Shown: positions 11,508 to 22,132 of the stretch, piece by piece
Layout: the number at the start of each line of letters is the position of its first letter
How positions within the stretch are numbered: the first letter of the stretch is position 1
NCBI GenBank assembly: GCA_025331445.1
Contig: JAIWNE010000008.1
Coordinates: 196,001-260,000 of the forward strand
Length of the DNA stretch: 64,000 nt
Source of the DNA: Blakeslea trispora
Lineage: Eukaryota; Mucoromycota; Mucoromycetes; Mucorales; Choanephoraceae
Direction: 5' to 3'
Made by a program: the position numbers and the translations under genes
Notes under the pieces: model-generated
The model's input: the letters and a program-made list of their open reading frames with translations, nothing else
Database searches by the model: none
Told to the model about the DNA's origin: nothing

Positions 11508-11738
11508 ATGGTTTCTGTCTCAAGCTTGCTTATCTCTGGCCTTGCTTTGATTGTAGGTGTCAATGCTATCCCTTCTCCTGAAGTCCAATCCCTCCAGAAG
11601 ATGAGCCATTGGAACAAGATGGTTGAATCCAACTTTGAAATCCAGCCTCGTGGATGTACAGATACATGTTGTTCTGGTGCTGCTTCATGCTGTAGAGTGA
11701 ATGGCTGTGATTGGATTGACAAGCGTTGTAGATGTTAA
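11508..11738 (+). CDS. Small secreted cysteine-rich peptide
   Basis: Single-exon gene for 76 residues. The start at 11508 is chosen because it opens a classical signal peptide (MVSVSSLLISGLALIVGVNA, cut probable near residue 20). The mature part of about 56 residues has a leader-like segment and then a compact C-terminal knot with eight cysteines in the pattern C-x3-CC-x5-CC-x4-C-x6-C-x-C, ending on Cys. Such spacing suggests a disulfide-knotted peptide (defensin or knottin-like). I recognise no named family. It could be an antimicrobial, an effector-like or a signalling peptide; nothing in the sequence decides. A TATA box and CT-rich leader suggest strong regulated transcription. A (CT)17 tract lies just after the stop. 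Confidence 0.75.
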   Translation: MVSVSSLLISGLALIVGVNAIPSPEVQSLQKMSHWNKMVESNFEIQPRGCTDTCCSGAASCCRVNGCDWIDKRCRC

Positions 11739-11764
11739 GCAATTTTTGTCCATTTGTCAAGTGT

Positions 11765-11770
<6 letters not shown>

Positions 11771-11804
<34 letters not shown>
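11771..11804. repeat. (CT)17 microsatellite
   Basis: Uninterrupted CT dinucleotide run in the 3' region of the cysteine-rich peptide gene. Confidence 0.95.
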
Positions 11805-11810
<6 letters not shown>

Positions 11811-11960
11811 CATATCCTCTTATATACTTGACATGAATAAAAACCATCATTCGAAAATTACCCTTCTATCTTTACTGCTTCAAATCAAATGTATACATCT
11901 ACACTAACTTCTTTGAAAATACACGTATATAGGATAATAACAGAAAAAAAAAGCAGTTTA

Positions 11961-14264
11961 TTATGGGGCATCCTTAGGGCAAACGATTGCCTTATAGTCT
12001 TTGATTGTACCAGAGAACTTCTTGAGCACACCACCTTCACAAATCCAGATCTCATTACAAACAGTATTAATAAAGCGCTCATCGTGAGAAACAATGATAA
12101 CACCACCTTGGTAACGGCCTAAGGCATCCTGCAAAGCATCCATGGACTCCATATCCAAGTGGTTAGTAGGTTCATCAAGAACCAAGATATGAGGGTTTTG
12201 CATACTGAGACAGGCAAAAGAGACACGTGATTTTTGACCACCAGATAATGTCTTCATCACCTGGAGACCAACCATACCAGTGATACCAAATGAACCCAAG
12301 TGACGACGGTATTCTTCTTCTGTCTTACCAGGGAATCTATCTGCCATGAAACCGACAGCATTCTTTGTAAGATCCAATTGATCGATATGGTGTTGTGTAA
12401 AGTAAGCAATACGAAGACGACCGTTTCTATGAACAAGACCGGAAGAAGGCTTGTTTTCTTCCGTCAACAACTTGAGCATAGTGGATTTACCAGCACCGTT
12501 AGGACCCACAATGGCAATACGAGAATCCATTCGGAGATCGATGTTGATGTTACGAATGATAGTCTTTTCAGCATTGTAACCAAAGGTCACTTCAGACATT
12601 TGAAGAATAGGAGGCGAAAGAGCTTCAGGGTCAGGGAATTGGAAAGTCACCAACTTTTCTTCTTCAGGAGGTTCCAAGGCAGGCAGCTTTTCAAGAATCT
12701 TGATCTTAGATTGAGCTTGAGGAGCACGCTTGGCGTTGTATCTCCAACGATCGATAAAGTCTTGAAGGTGCTTACGGTATTGAAGTTGAGACTCGTATTC
12801 TCTAAGTTGAGCCTTACGACGTTCATCTTTAGTACCATTGAAGTTGGAGAAGTTACCCTTGTAGTATTCCAACTTTTCAGAGTGCATATACAAGATATCA
12901 GTAGCCACTTCATCCAAGAATTCTCTGTCGTGAGAGACAACCAATAGTGTGTTTGGCCATGTCTGAAGATAGTTTTCTAACCATACAATAGCAGGAATCT
13001 ATGTGGCATAGAACATGAGTTTTTTTTTTTTTTTTTTTGAAAAAAAGAAAGAAGCTTTTGTATACATACATCCAACATGTTATCAGGTTCATCAAGCATA
13101 AGCACATCAGGTCGACAGAACAAAGCACGGGCAAGAGAAATTCTCATTCTCCAACCACCCGAGAATTCCTTTGTGGGTCTCTTTTGTTGAGAGCTATCGA
13201 AACCAAGACCAGCCAAGATGGCAGAGGCCTTACTTTCAGCCTTATCACTCTCAATATCAGACAGTTTAGAGAAAACTTCCTTGAGTTCTGTGTTCAATTG
13301 ATCCTTTTCAGCTTCCAATTGTTTCTTTTCTTCCTCTGATAATTCATCTTCTGCTTGACTAGCTTCAATAGCATTGATTCTACTTGTCAAATCACGTTCC
13401 TTTCCGAGCAAATGTTCACGCCAGACATCAGCACGAAGTACCATCTCAATAGCAGGTGTGTCATCACCATGCACCTAGAAAGACAAAACATAAATCATCA
13501 AATACTCCACAAAAAAAAACACTTACTTCTTGTTCCACATAAAGAATAGAGATATGTTGAGGTACAGCAATTTCACGACGAGACATGGCTTTCAACAAGG
13601 TAGATTTACCAATACCGTTCTTACCAACCACACCATAACGTCTTCCAAAAGCCAATGTCAAGTTGGCATCTGTCAAGATACGACGACCAGCAAAAGAAAT
13701 GTCGAAATTCTCGATCTTGATATCCTTGTTCTTTCCCTTGGTGGTTGTATAATCCAGAATAGGGTTGTAAAGCTTGTATTCGTCTTGAAGAGCCTTTTGC
13801 TCGTTCAACAGACGAGAAGCTTCATATTCGACACGAGTATTGTTCTTTTCGTTACGCTTTGCCATCTTGGCTGCAATCTTGGCTTCTGCCTTGCGCAACT
13901 TGTCTTGGTTGACCTGACTTTGAACACGTCGGCCTGTAGAGTGTTCGAGATCAACCGTGCCTCGACCCAAGGTGGCTGTTGCTGAGAGACCACTTTGATT
14001 GCCGATCGTCACTGAGTGTTCCAATTTAGATAGCTTGGTGGGTGCAGAAGATTTCTTGTTGGACAAAATCACTTGGGACAAGTGTTCGCAGAGCTCGTTG
14101 ATCTTGTCTTCGTCACCACCTGCATCCAGCAGAATAGGCTTGACAAAGTCAGTGATGGCATCTTCATCGTCTTCAAAATCGTTTTCTCTCAAATAACCAT
14201 CCACATATTCCACAATGGCTTCGTCTACACCTGGAACTGCTTTTCTGATGAGTTGAACAGACAT
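11961..14264 (-). CDS. GCN20: ABC-F ATPase, Gcn20/ABCF3 type
   Basis: Soluble ABC-F ATPase; Gcn20 acts with Gcn1 on ribosomes to activate the eIF2-alpha kinase Gcn2. Exons 14264-13527, 13474-13070 and 12998-11961 give 726 residues (yeast Gcn20 is 752). The N-terminal domain starts MSVQLIRKAVPGVDEAIVEY, typical of this family. First ATPase: Walker A GKNGIGKSTL, signature FSGGWRMRISLARAL, Walker B LMLDEPDNMLDIPAI (Asp where most ABC-F proteins have Thr or Ser). Second ATPase: Walker A GPNGAGKSTML, signature LSGGQKSRVSFA, LVLDEPTNHLDMES. No membrane segments. It faces eIF3l across a shared upstream region. Confidence 0.9.
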
Positions 14265-15062
14265 GGTGTATAAAGACAGAGAGAAAAGAAAAGAAATTTA
14301 ATTTTTTTTTCTTTTTTTTTTTATAAGAAAATCCGCTTAAAGAAACTCAAAGTTTATACTCATTTTGATAGCGCCAAAATCGAGTTTGACTAAAGACATT
14401 TATGCCATTCTTCTTTTCACAATATCATTTATCTTTATATCAAGAGAAAGAGAGCTTCGTATTAGCTACGATATCTCCATTTTATGTATGATAAGGCTAT
14501 TCTTGTCTCTTTATAAAGAAGCACAGGTCTATGCTGATATTGTCTCTTCAAATGTTAGGTGCGTGTGTATTGAAGATGATGCCCTTCAAATTTAAAACGA
14601 GCTGCGGTTGAATAGTAACAAAGCTATAGTAATTATGCCGCAGTAAAAATAACATCCTTTTAAAAAAAAAAAGAATATATTTACACGCATATATATACAA
14701 GATGGGGTAGCTATTAGGCTTATTTTATGACTGCTATTATTTACATACAAACATGGTTCTACTTGAGCATGATTACTATGGATCAAAGAAGAAATAACCA
14801 TTTAATTTCAGGCACAGAGGATTGAAATGCAGCCCAGCATTCAATTCTAAAGGGTGGCTTGAGTCTGCATGATCAAATTGAGCGTGACTTGCGATCCTTC
14901 TGCTGAATTTTTTAAGCAGGCCCTCAGACTCTAATAAAGTGAGTGAGTTACTAAGAAGAGGGGCAATTCAGTCTTGTGCGGGTCAGTGCGATTAACCCTT
15001 TTTTTTTTCCAGCCGAAATTTGTTTTTTTTCTTCTTCTTCTTTCTCTCTTATAAAATAGAAA
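14265..15062. promoter_or_regulatory. Divergent promoter region between GCN20 and eIF3l genes
   Basis: About 800 bp between two start codons facing away from each other, rich in poly-T and poly-A. No coding potential seen. Two translation-related genes share it, which makes common control possible but unproven. Confidence 0.5.
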
Positions 15063-16842
15063 ATGTATCAAGATACTTTTGAAGAAGACGACTTGATTGC
15101 CGAAGTTGAACTTGTTGCCCAAGCTCGTTACTCTCAATCTAACGAAGTAGATGACGCGTTTGATACTGAAGGTGAGAATAAAAAAAAACCATCTTTTTCT
15201 TTAAAGCAGTACAAACTCATTCTTTTCTTTATTTAGCCACTCCTGCTACTGCTACCAGTACTCCTCAGACAAACACGACTCAGATTCCTGATGGCGTCAG
15301 AAACTTCATCCTTCACTTTTATCGTAATGTGATTGACAACAATGTCTATGAACTTCACAACATCTATGACAGTTCCTTCAACAAGTTGACTGAAAAGTAC
15401 TATCAAAAGCAAGCTTGGCCCGAAGCTGAAAGTATTGCTTCTTTAGCTAATGATGGTAACCAACAACCCACTTGTGTTTTGATTGGATGACTTATATTAT
15501 TTTAGACCAAGTGTTCTTGACATTGTATCGTGAACTTTATTACCGTCATATTTATGCTCGTTTGACTCCTACTTTGGAACAACGCTTTCAATCCTATGAA
15601 AACTATTGCGATCTTTTCAACTATATCTTGAGTAAGTAGTGTTTATTGATTATACAAGTTATTCAGTACTCATTCCTTTCTATAGACTCGGATGGCCCTG
15701 TTTCCTTAGAATTGCCTAACCAATGGCTTTGGGATATTGTAGACGAATTCATCTACCAATTCCAATCCTTCTGTAACTTCCGTGATCGCACCAAGAACAA
15801 GTCCGACGCCGAAGCCAAGTTGATTCAAGAAAACTCTCAAATCTGGAGTTGTTACAGTGTTCTGAATGTCCTCTATTCTTTCATTCAAAAGTCCCGTATC
15901 AATGAACAATTGTTGGTCAGTAAGAATGGTGGTGATATGGCAGAGGCTGCTGGTGAGTATGGTGCTCGTCCTCTCTATAAGATGTTGGGCTATTTCTCGA
16001 TCATTGGTCTTGTTCGTGTTCACTGTCTGTTGGGTGACTATATCCTTGCCCTCAAGATGATGGATAACATTGTGTTGAACAAGAAGGCCATGTTTGCCCG
16101 TGTCACTGCCTGTCATGTCACTACTTACTACTATGTCGGTTTTGCCTACATGATGCTCCGTCGCTATGCCGATGCCATCAAGGCCTTTTCTACTGTCTTG
16201 TCTTTCATCCAGAGAACCAAGCAATATCACTCTCGTTCTTACCAATTCGACCAAATTGCCAAGAAGGGTGATCAAATGTACGCTCTTTTGGCCATCTGTA
16301 TCGCTCTTTGCCCTACTCGTTTGGATGAAAACATTCACTCTCAATTGCGTGAAAAGTATGGTGAACAGTTGTTCAAGATGCAAAAGGGTGAAGAATCCCT
16401 TCCTATCTACATGGATCTCTTCCAATTTGCCTGTCCCAAATTCCTCTCTCCTACCGGTAAGGGTGTTGATCCTCACCAAAACCAATTGAAGGTCTTTATG
16501 TCTGACATCAAGAACCAAATCAACCTTCCCACCCTTCGTTCTTTCATGAAGCTCTACACTTCTATGGGCATTGAGAAGCTTGCCAAATTCTTGGAAGTTG
16601 ATTCCGAAGAACTCAAGACTCAGTTGTTGATCTTTAAGCAAAAGTCACGACAATACAAGTGGGTCAGTGGTAACTTGTTGGAAGGTGAATATCTTCCTAC
16701 CTCTGATCTCGATTTCTGCTTAAAGCAAGATGTGGTTCATATTGCCGAAAGCAAGGTGGGTCGTCGCTATGGTGATTGGTTCTTGCGTAACATCAACCGT
16801 TGTGAAGATATTTTGGCCAATTTGGAATTAAGCAAGGCTTAA
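15063..16842 (+). CDS. EIF3L: Translation initiation factor eIF3 subunit l
   Basis: PCI-domain subunit of the eIF3 complex in the cytosol, found in filamentous fungi and animals but absent from budding yeast. Exons 15063-15171, 15237-15455, 15506-15631 and 15686-16842 give 536 residues (human about 564). Landmarks: [20 protein letters not shown] near the N-terminus, [29 protein letters not shown], a TPR-like central part ([20 protein letters not shown]) and the C-terminal winged-helix part with [20 protein letters not shown]. The start follows a TCTTTCTCTC leader. Confidence 0.95.
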
Positions 16843-17024
16843 AAGAGGGGAGAATTTGAGCTTATTGTTTATTTAGATTGCTTTTTTTTTTATTGTTTAT
16901 ATACATATTTTATTACTCTTTTTTTTTTCTTGTTCAAGGAAAAAAACACACACACACACACTCATATCTTTCTTTTTTTTATATATAAATTTTACATTTA
17001 AAAGAAAAAAAACTATTGTTTTAT

Positions 17025-17407
17025 TTAATATCTAGCAGCCATTTGTTGACATGACTTGAGGGCTTCAAGATACCATTGACAAGCATTGAAATCATTGTTG
17101 TTGGTTTCAAGACAGTTGGTGAAAGCCTTGGCATCAGCTTCACAAGCATTACCTTGGGGAGCTTGGTATTGTTGTTGATATTGTTGTTGTTGTTGTTGTT
17201 GAGGTTGGTATTGAGGTTGTTGAGCTTGTTCAGGTTCAGAAGAAGAACCACTGAAGATGGAAGAAACACCATTGGCCTAAACATATTGTGTTATAAACCT
17301 CCCTTCTTTCTTTTTTTTGAATTATACCAACTTACCAAAGTATGACCTACAGCAGAACCAACAGCAACACCAGCAGCAGTAGTGGCCACTATTTAAAAAA
17401 GGGAAAG

Positions 17408-17450
<43 letters not shown>

Positions 17451-17763
17451 GAGATAAGCTTTTCATTTTTTTTTTTAAATGCTGCATCTTATTTACTTTG
17501 AGCAAATAAACCAGGTTGCTGAGGAGCAGCTTGAGCAAGGCTAGGGGGAGCAGGAGCAGGAGCAGGAGTCATGGCATGTTGTTGAGGAGCAGGAGCTTGT
17601 TGTTGAACAGGTCTAGGGGCAGGTGGGGGAGGGGCTTGACGAGCAGGCATGGTGTGAGCCTGACGGGTTTGTTGAGCAGGAGCAGAACGTCTAGTCTATT
17701 CGAGAGTTTAGTAAATCAAACAGAACTTTTTATTATTATGATTTATTTTACTTGGCGAGGCAT
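17025..17763 (-). CDS. MIX17: Twin CX9C mitochondrial protein, MIX17/CHCHD2-10 type
   Basis: Small CHCH protein of the mitochondrial intermembrane space, imported by the Mia40 disulfide relay. Exons 17763-17752 (only 12 nt: MPRQ), 17695-17497, 17388-17336 and 17276-17025 give 171 residues. N-terminus is basic and then Pro/Gln/Ala-rich; the middle has the conserved hydrophobic Gly segment (AAGVAVGSAVGHTL); then a Gln-rich run; the C-terminus has two C-x9-C pairs (CEADAKAFTNC and CQWYLEALKSC). A GA microsatellite sits in the intron at 17389-17496. Convergent with eIF3l, tails 182 bp apart. Confidence 0.9.
17411..17447. repeat. (AG)n microsatellite
   Basis: 37-nt AG run inside the second intron of the MIX17-like gene. 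Confidence 0.95.
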
Positions 17764-18168
17764 GTTTGTTTTATAAGGTATATAAAAGAAGAAAAGAAAA
17801 AGAGAGAAATTTAAAGAAGATCAAACTTTTTTTTTCTCTGTCTTTTTAAAGGGGAGGAACAGTCACTGCTAAATTGTTTTTCCGGGGTCCTTTATTTTTT
17901 TGAACCCTCACTCGTTCATGCGCTTAACCAATCAGCTCGCGCGTCTTATTAGGTAACCTCAAATCATGTACAAGTTAATTTGAATAGCCATGAAATAAGC
18001 TTTTTTTTTTCATTTTCAGGTACCAAAGTTGACAAGTCAAGAATCCCAAAATCAACCAGATGCTATTTTATTTATTTTTACACCTACACAAAAAAAAAAC
18101 CAAAATAAAAAATTGTTCCCTTTTTTTAAAATTATTTATTTTTTGATTTTATTATTATTATTATTAGA
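17764..18168. promoter_or_regulatory. Divergent promoter region, MIX17-like and Siva-like genes
   Basis: 405 bp between facing-away start codons; poly-T/poly-A rich, no coding potential seen. Confidence 0.5.
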
Positions 18169-18693
18169 ATGACAAAAAGACGCAATGACGATGAAGGCTT
18201 TGCTAATGTGCTACGACAAAAACCTAAAGAAGATCTTGACTTGAAGCAAAAAATAGGTTTATAAAATAGAGAGAGAGAGAGCGAGAAACATAGGAATAGT
18301 TTTTCTTATATAAAAAAAAATTTTTTTTTCAGCTCAAAATACGTTTGCCATGTTAATGAAAGCTCAAAGAAACATTCAGCACACAATGGATACAGAGCCT
18401 TCTTATCAATATTTTAATACCAGCAATGACACGCCTTCTAATTCAATTGTATGTCATCGTTGTCAGGCCAAGACAGAGACAGCTGAAAAATGTAATTTCT
18501 GTGAGAACATGACCTGTTCTGACTGTCTTCAATCCTGTGTCTCTTGTCAATCACTCTATTGTAGTGTTTGCTGTATATTAGAGTAAGGAGAAATTACTGA
18601 TTGAGACACTAGCCAAACTTACCATCTATTTTCAATAGTTATTCACTTTCAATCACTCAAGCATTTTGTCTTTCATGTAAACAAACACTTTAA
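18169..18693 (+). CDS. Siva-like cysteine-rich zinc-binding protein
   Basis: Exons 18169-18256, 18333-18582 and 18639-18693 give 130 residues. N-terminus is basic and charged (MTKRRNDDEGFANVLRQKPK). The C-terminal half holds repeated CxxC pairs: VCHRCQ, KCNFCENMTCSDC, SCVSCQ, YCSVCC, then LDYS and FCLSCK. This arrangement, including the final D-Y-S ... C-L-x-C, matches the C-terminal zinc domain of Siva proteins, known in animals as CD27-binding apoptosis regulators. The fungal role is unknown; the family call rests on cysteine spacing only and another small zinc-ribbon family is possible. Confidence 0.6.
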
Positions 18694-18832
18694 AAATGAT
18701 TGTGCTACCTTTAACTCAGTCCATGATTGGATAATATGCATAATACTACGCTTCTTTTTTTTTTTATTATTATTTAAGAGAAAAATTCTTTTTTTTTTTT
18801 TGTTATATATTACTAAATAACAGAGTGAAATT

Positions 18833-21800
18833 ATGAGAAATAGAATAGATCAAATTAGACAAGATAATTATAAGCAACATTTAGAATGGTTCAATCTATC
18901 AATTCAACCTGTCATTCTAACCAATCACAAGTCAGAGGTTAGACCACTTGTAAAGACAACACTAGGTCAGAGAAAGAAAACAACAATAGAAGCCTATCTC
19001 ACTCCTAATTGCTTGCTCTATAGATACACACATACCACCAGAGACTTCTTCACTACAACCAAAGACTTCTTCACTACAACCAGAGACTTCCTTAACAGGC
19101 CAAAAGAGACAAAGAGAAATAGCTGATCTGATTGACTTGACAGACAGCCAACCTAAACGTACAAGAGACTCACCTACCCTACTGGACATGGACATGGATG
19201 ACTTTGTTGATCAACCCTTTCTTGATCAAACCAACTTACCCAGTGACAACGATCTGTTTGACGATGACTTTGGTTATGAAGACGCCATGTTGGAAGACAC
19301 CATTCAAGCTATGGATCATGGTCTGATGGATCTAGAAGAAACGACTACGCCTTCTGCTAAAGCGAGTCATACAAAAGAGGAATTACAGATGTTATTGGTT
19401 GCACTAAAAGAACAGCAGAATCAGGTCAACAACAGTATTGTGGAAGGATTGGCCAACAATGCAACTGAACAGACTCAAAAGCAGCTGTTGGATGAAAGAC
19501 AAAAGTTGGTAGATCAAATCAGAGATATTCAGCTACAGTTAGAACCAGCAAAAGAACACACACGACCACAACACCAAATACCACCACAAGAAGACAATTT
19601 GGTTGTTCTAGATGAAGAAGATAACTCTACACCTCATGTTTCTCCCTTCTTTCAGATGGAAAAGACGACGCCTCAATTGACGACATCTGCTGCTAGTGCT
19701 CCAGTAGTGGCACCTCCAATAGTGGCACCTCCAGTAGTGGCACCTCCAGTAGTGGCACCCCCAACAACTACACTCAGTGATTCTCAGACAAATTATCCTT
19801 GGAGTCGTGATGTACGAAAGGCATTGACACAAAACTTCAAATTGGCTGATTTCAGGCCCAATCAACTCGAGGCTATCAACACTACCTTGAAGGGTGAAGA
19901 TGTGTTTGTGTTGATGCCTACAGGAGGTGGTAAGAGTCTATGTTATCAGCTTCCTGCCATCATTCAACGATTTGATCGACAGGGTGTGACATTTGTAGTA
20001 TCCCCCCTTTTGTCTCTGATGCAAGATCAAGTGCACCAGTTGGTAGAGGGGAAAGGGATTGCTGCTGGTATGCTCAACAGTACAGTACCTGCCGCTCAAA
20101 AGAAATGGGTCTTTAGTGACCTAGCCCAACCCACACCCACCATGCAGTTACTCTATATCACACCGGAATTACTCAATATCTCTAGTCAACTTAGATCAGC
20201 CTTGGACAGTCTCTATCGACGTAACAAACTGGCTCGGTTTGTGATTGATGAAGCTCACTGTGTCTCTCAATGGGGCCATGATTTTCGACCAGACTATAAA
20301 CAGTTGGGTTTTCTGAAACAGTCTTATCCGAATGTACCTATCATGGCCTTAACAGCCACAGCCAATGAAGCCGTTCAAAAGGATGTCTTGTTTAACCTAA
20401 AGATGAATCACCCCAAAGTACTGAAACAGAGTTTCAATCGAACCAATCTGATGTAAGTCGCAAAGTAGTATTTTTTTTTTCATTCATCAGACTAAACTTA
20501 GGATTGTTAGTTATCAAATTGTCAAGAAATCAGGTAAAACCATCTGTAGTGATATGAATGAGTTTATCAGACAACATCCTGGCCAATCAGGCATCATCTA
20601 TTGTACTACAAGAAACAACTGTGAGCAGATTGCAGAGACACTACGCAAAGAATTTGGTGTGTCTATCAAACATTACCATGCAGCCATGCCCCCCTCTGAA
20701 AAGGCAACAGTTCAAAGGGAATGGCAAACAGGTCAAGTTCAGGTGATTGCGGCTACCATTGCCTTTGGTATGGGGATTGATAAGCCTGATGTCCGCTTTG
20801 TCCTTCATCATGCCGTACCCTCTTCCCTCGAAGGTTACTATCAAGAGACAGGTCGTGCAGGTCGTGATGGTCTACCTGCCACCTGTCGTCTTTACTATTC
20901 CTTTGCAGACACACGTACCCATAACTTCTTGATCGATCAAGGGGATGGTAGCTGGGAACAAAAGCAACGTCAGCGTAACAATCTCAATACTATGGTGCGC
21001 TTCTGTGATAATCAAAACGATTGTCGTCGAAAGCAAATCATGGGCTATTTTGGTGAACGGTTTGATCCTGCTGAATGTCGACGTATGTGCGATAACTGTA
21101 TCAACAGCCAACATACTCAGAATGTCATGAAGGATATGTCTCAAGAGGCCATTGTGTTACTCAAGATCATTCAACAGATCCAACCAGACCGAGTCACTTT
21201 TGCTCAGTTGGTCGATATCTTCCGTGGCTCCAAGAATAAGCGTATTGTAGACTATGGACTGGATCGATTGGAGGGTTATGGGCATGGTAAGAGCATGTTG
21301 AGGACGGATGTAGATCGTTTGATGCGTACCATGATGTTGGATGATGTGATACGAGAGAAGTCAGAGTGTAATGCCAGAGGGTTTCCTATCACTCAAGTGT
21401 TTCATAGTACAAAGACAAGCAGTGTCCTGGATGGCACACACAAGATCCTCGTGTCCTTTACCAAGACATTGACATTGAATACAACAAATAATGTGCCTAC
21501 CGGATTTGTGTCTGCTGGATCAATGGTGCAACGATCCTCGACTACAGCGACTACCCGAACCAACCGAAGAGTTCTACCGACGACCGCTCGATCCCTTCCT
21601 TCTTCTTCTTCTGCTCGATCCCTTCCTTCTTCTGCTCCTGTGGCTCAGACACGAAAGATAACCGAACAAGATGATCATTTCACCCAATGTCTTCAAGAAC
21701 TCAAAAAGACACGACAACAAGTGATGGCACAATTCAATCTACGCCAACCTGGTAGTGTCTTGACAGATACATCACTAAGACAAATTGTAAGTAACTTGAG

Positions 21801-21969
21801 AACACGAATGAATTGAATTCAACTAAAATGAGTTCTATAGGCTGAAAAACTACCATTGACAGATCGTGAATTCTTATTGGTGACACCAATGAGACCAGAG
21901 AATTTTGTTCGATTTGGTCAACCTTTCTTGAAGATTTCAATTAAATATCATCAAGCCAAAACAAAATAA
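18833..21969 (+). CDS. SGS1: RecQ DNA helicase, BLM/Sgs1 type
   Basis: Nuclear 3'-5' DNA helicase for recombination and replication-fork repair. Exons 18833-18965, 19024-20452, 20511-21786 and 21841-21969 give 988 residues; the first junction is the least certain. The long N-terminus is acidic and carries a SUMO-interaction-like motif (DLIDLTDS) and a Pro-rich repeat. Helicase core: FRPNQLEAINTTLKGEDVFV, Walker A MPTGGGKSLCYQLP, DEAH box FVIDEAHCVSQWGHDFRPDY, IYCTTRNNCEQIA, AFGMGIDKPDVRFV, QETGRAGRDG. The RQC zinc cysteines are present (CDNQNDC, ECRRMCDNC), and a short HRDC-like segment ends the protein. The acceptor at 20509-20510 was chosen because it gives NRTNLIYQIV. DNA2, a resection partner of Sgs1, is also in this window. 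Confidence 0.93.
19701..19760 (+). repeat. Four 15-bp tandem repeats coding for a V-A-P-P linker
   Basis: CCAGTAGTGGCACCT repeated four times with one or two changes, giving a (PVVAP)4 linker before the helicase core of the RecQ gene. Likely length-variable. Confidence 0.9.
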
Positions 21970-22132
21970 TAATAATAATAATAAAAAAGAGAATGTTAAT
22001 TGACAACATTATCATCCAATCGTATTCCATTTTTTTTCCTCTTTATGCAACCATAAATAGAGAGTGAAATATTTAATTTCTCTCTTTTTTTTTTTATTCT
22101 TTAATTTTCTTTTCTGTTAAGAGACCTTTCTC

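Noticed and set aside
12300..12947. 215-codon plus frame
   Set aside because: Antisense shadow of the ABC-F gene.
15706..16641. 311-codon minus frame
   Set aside because: Lies wholly antisense to the eIF3l coding exon, which has clear family motifs.
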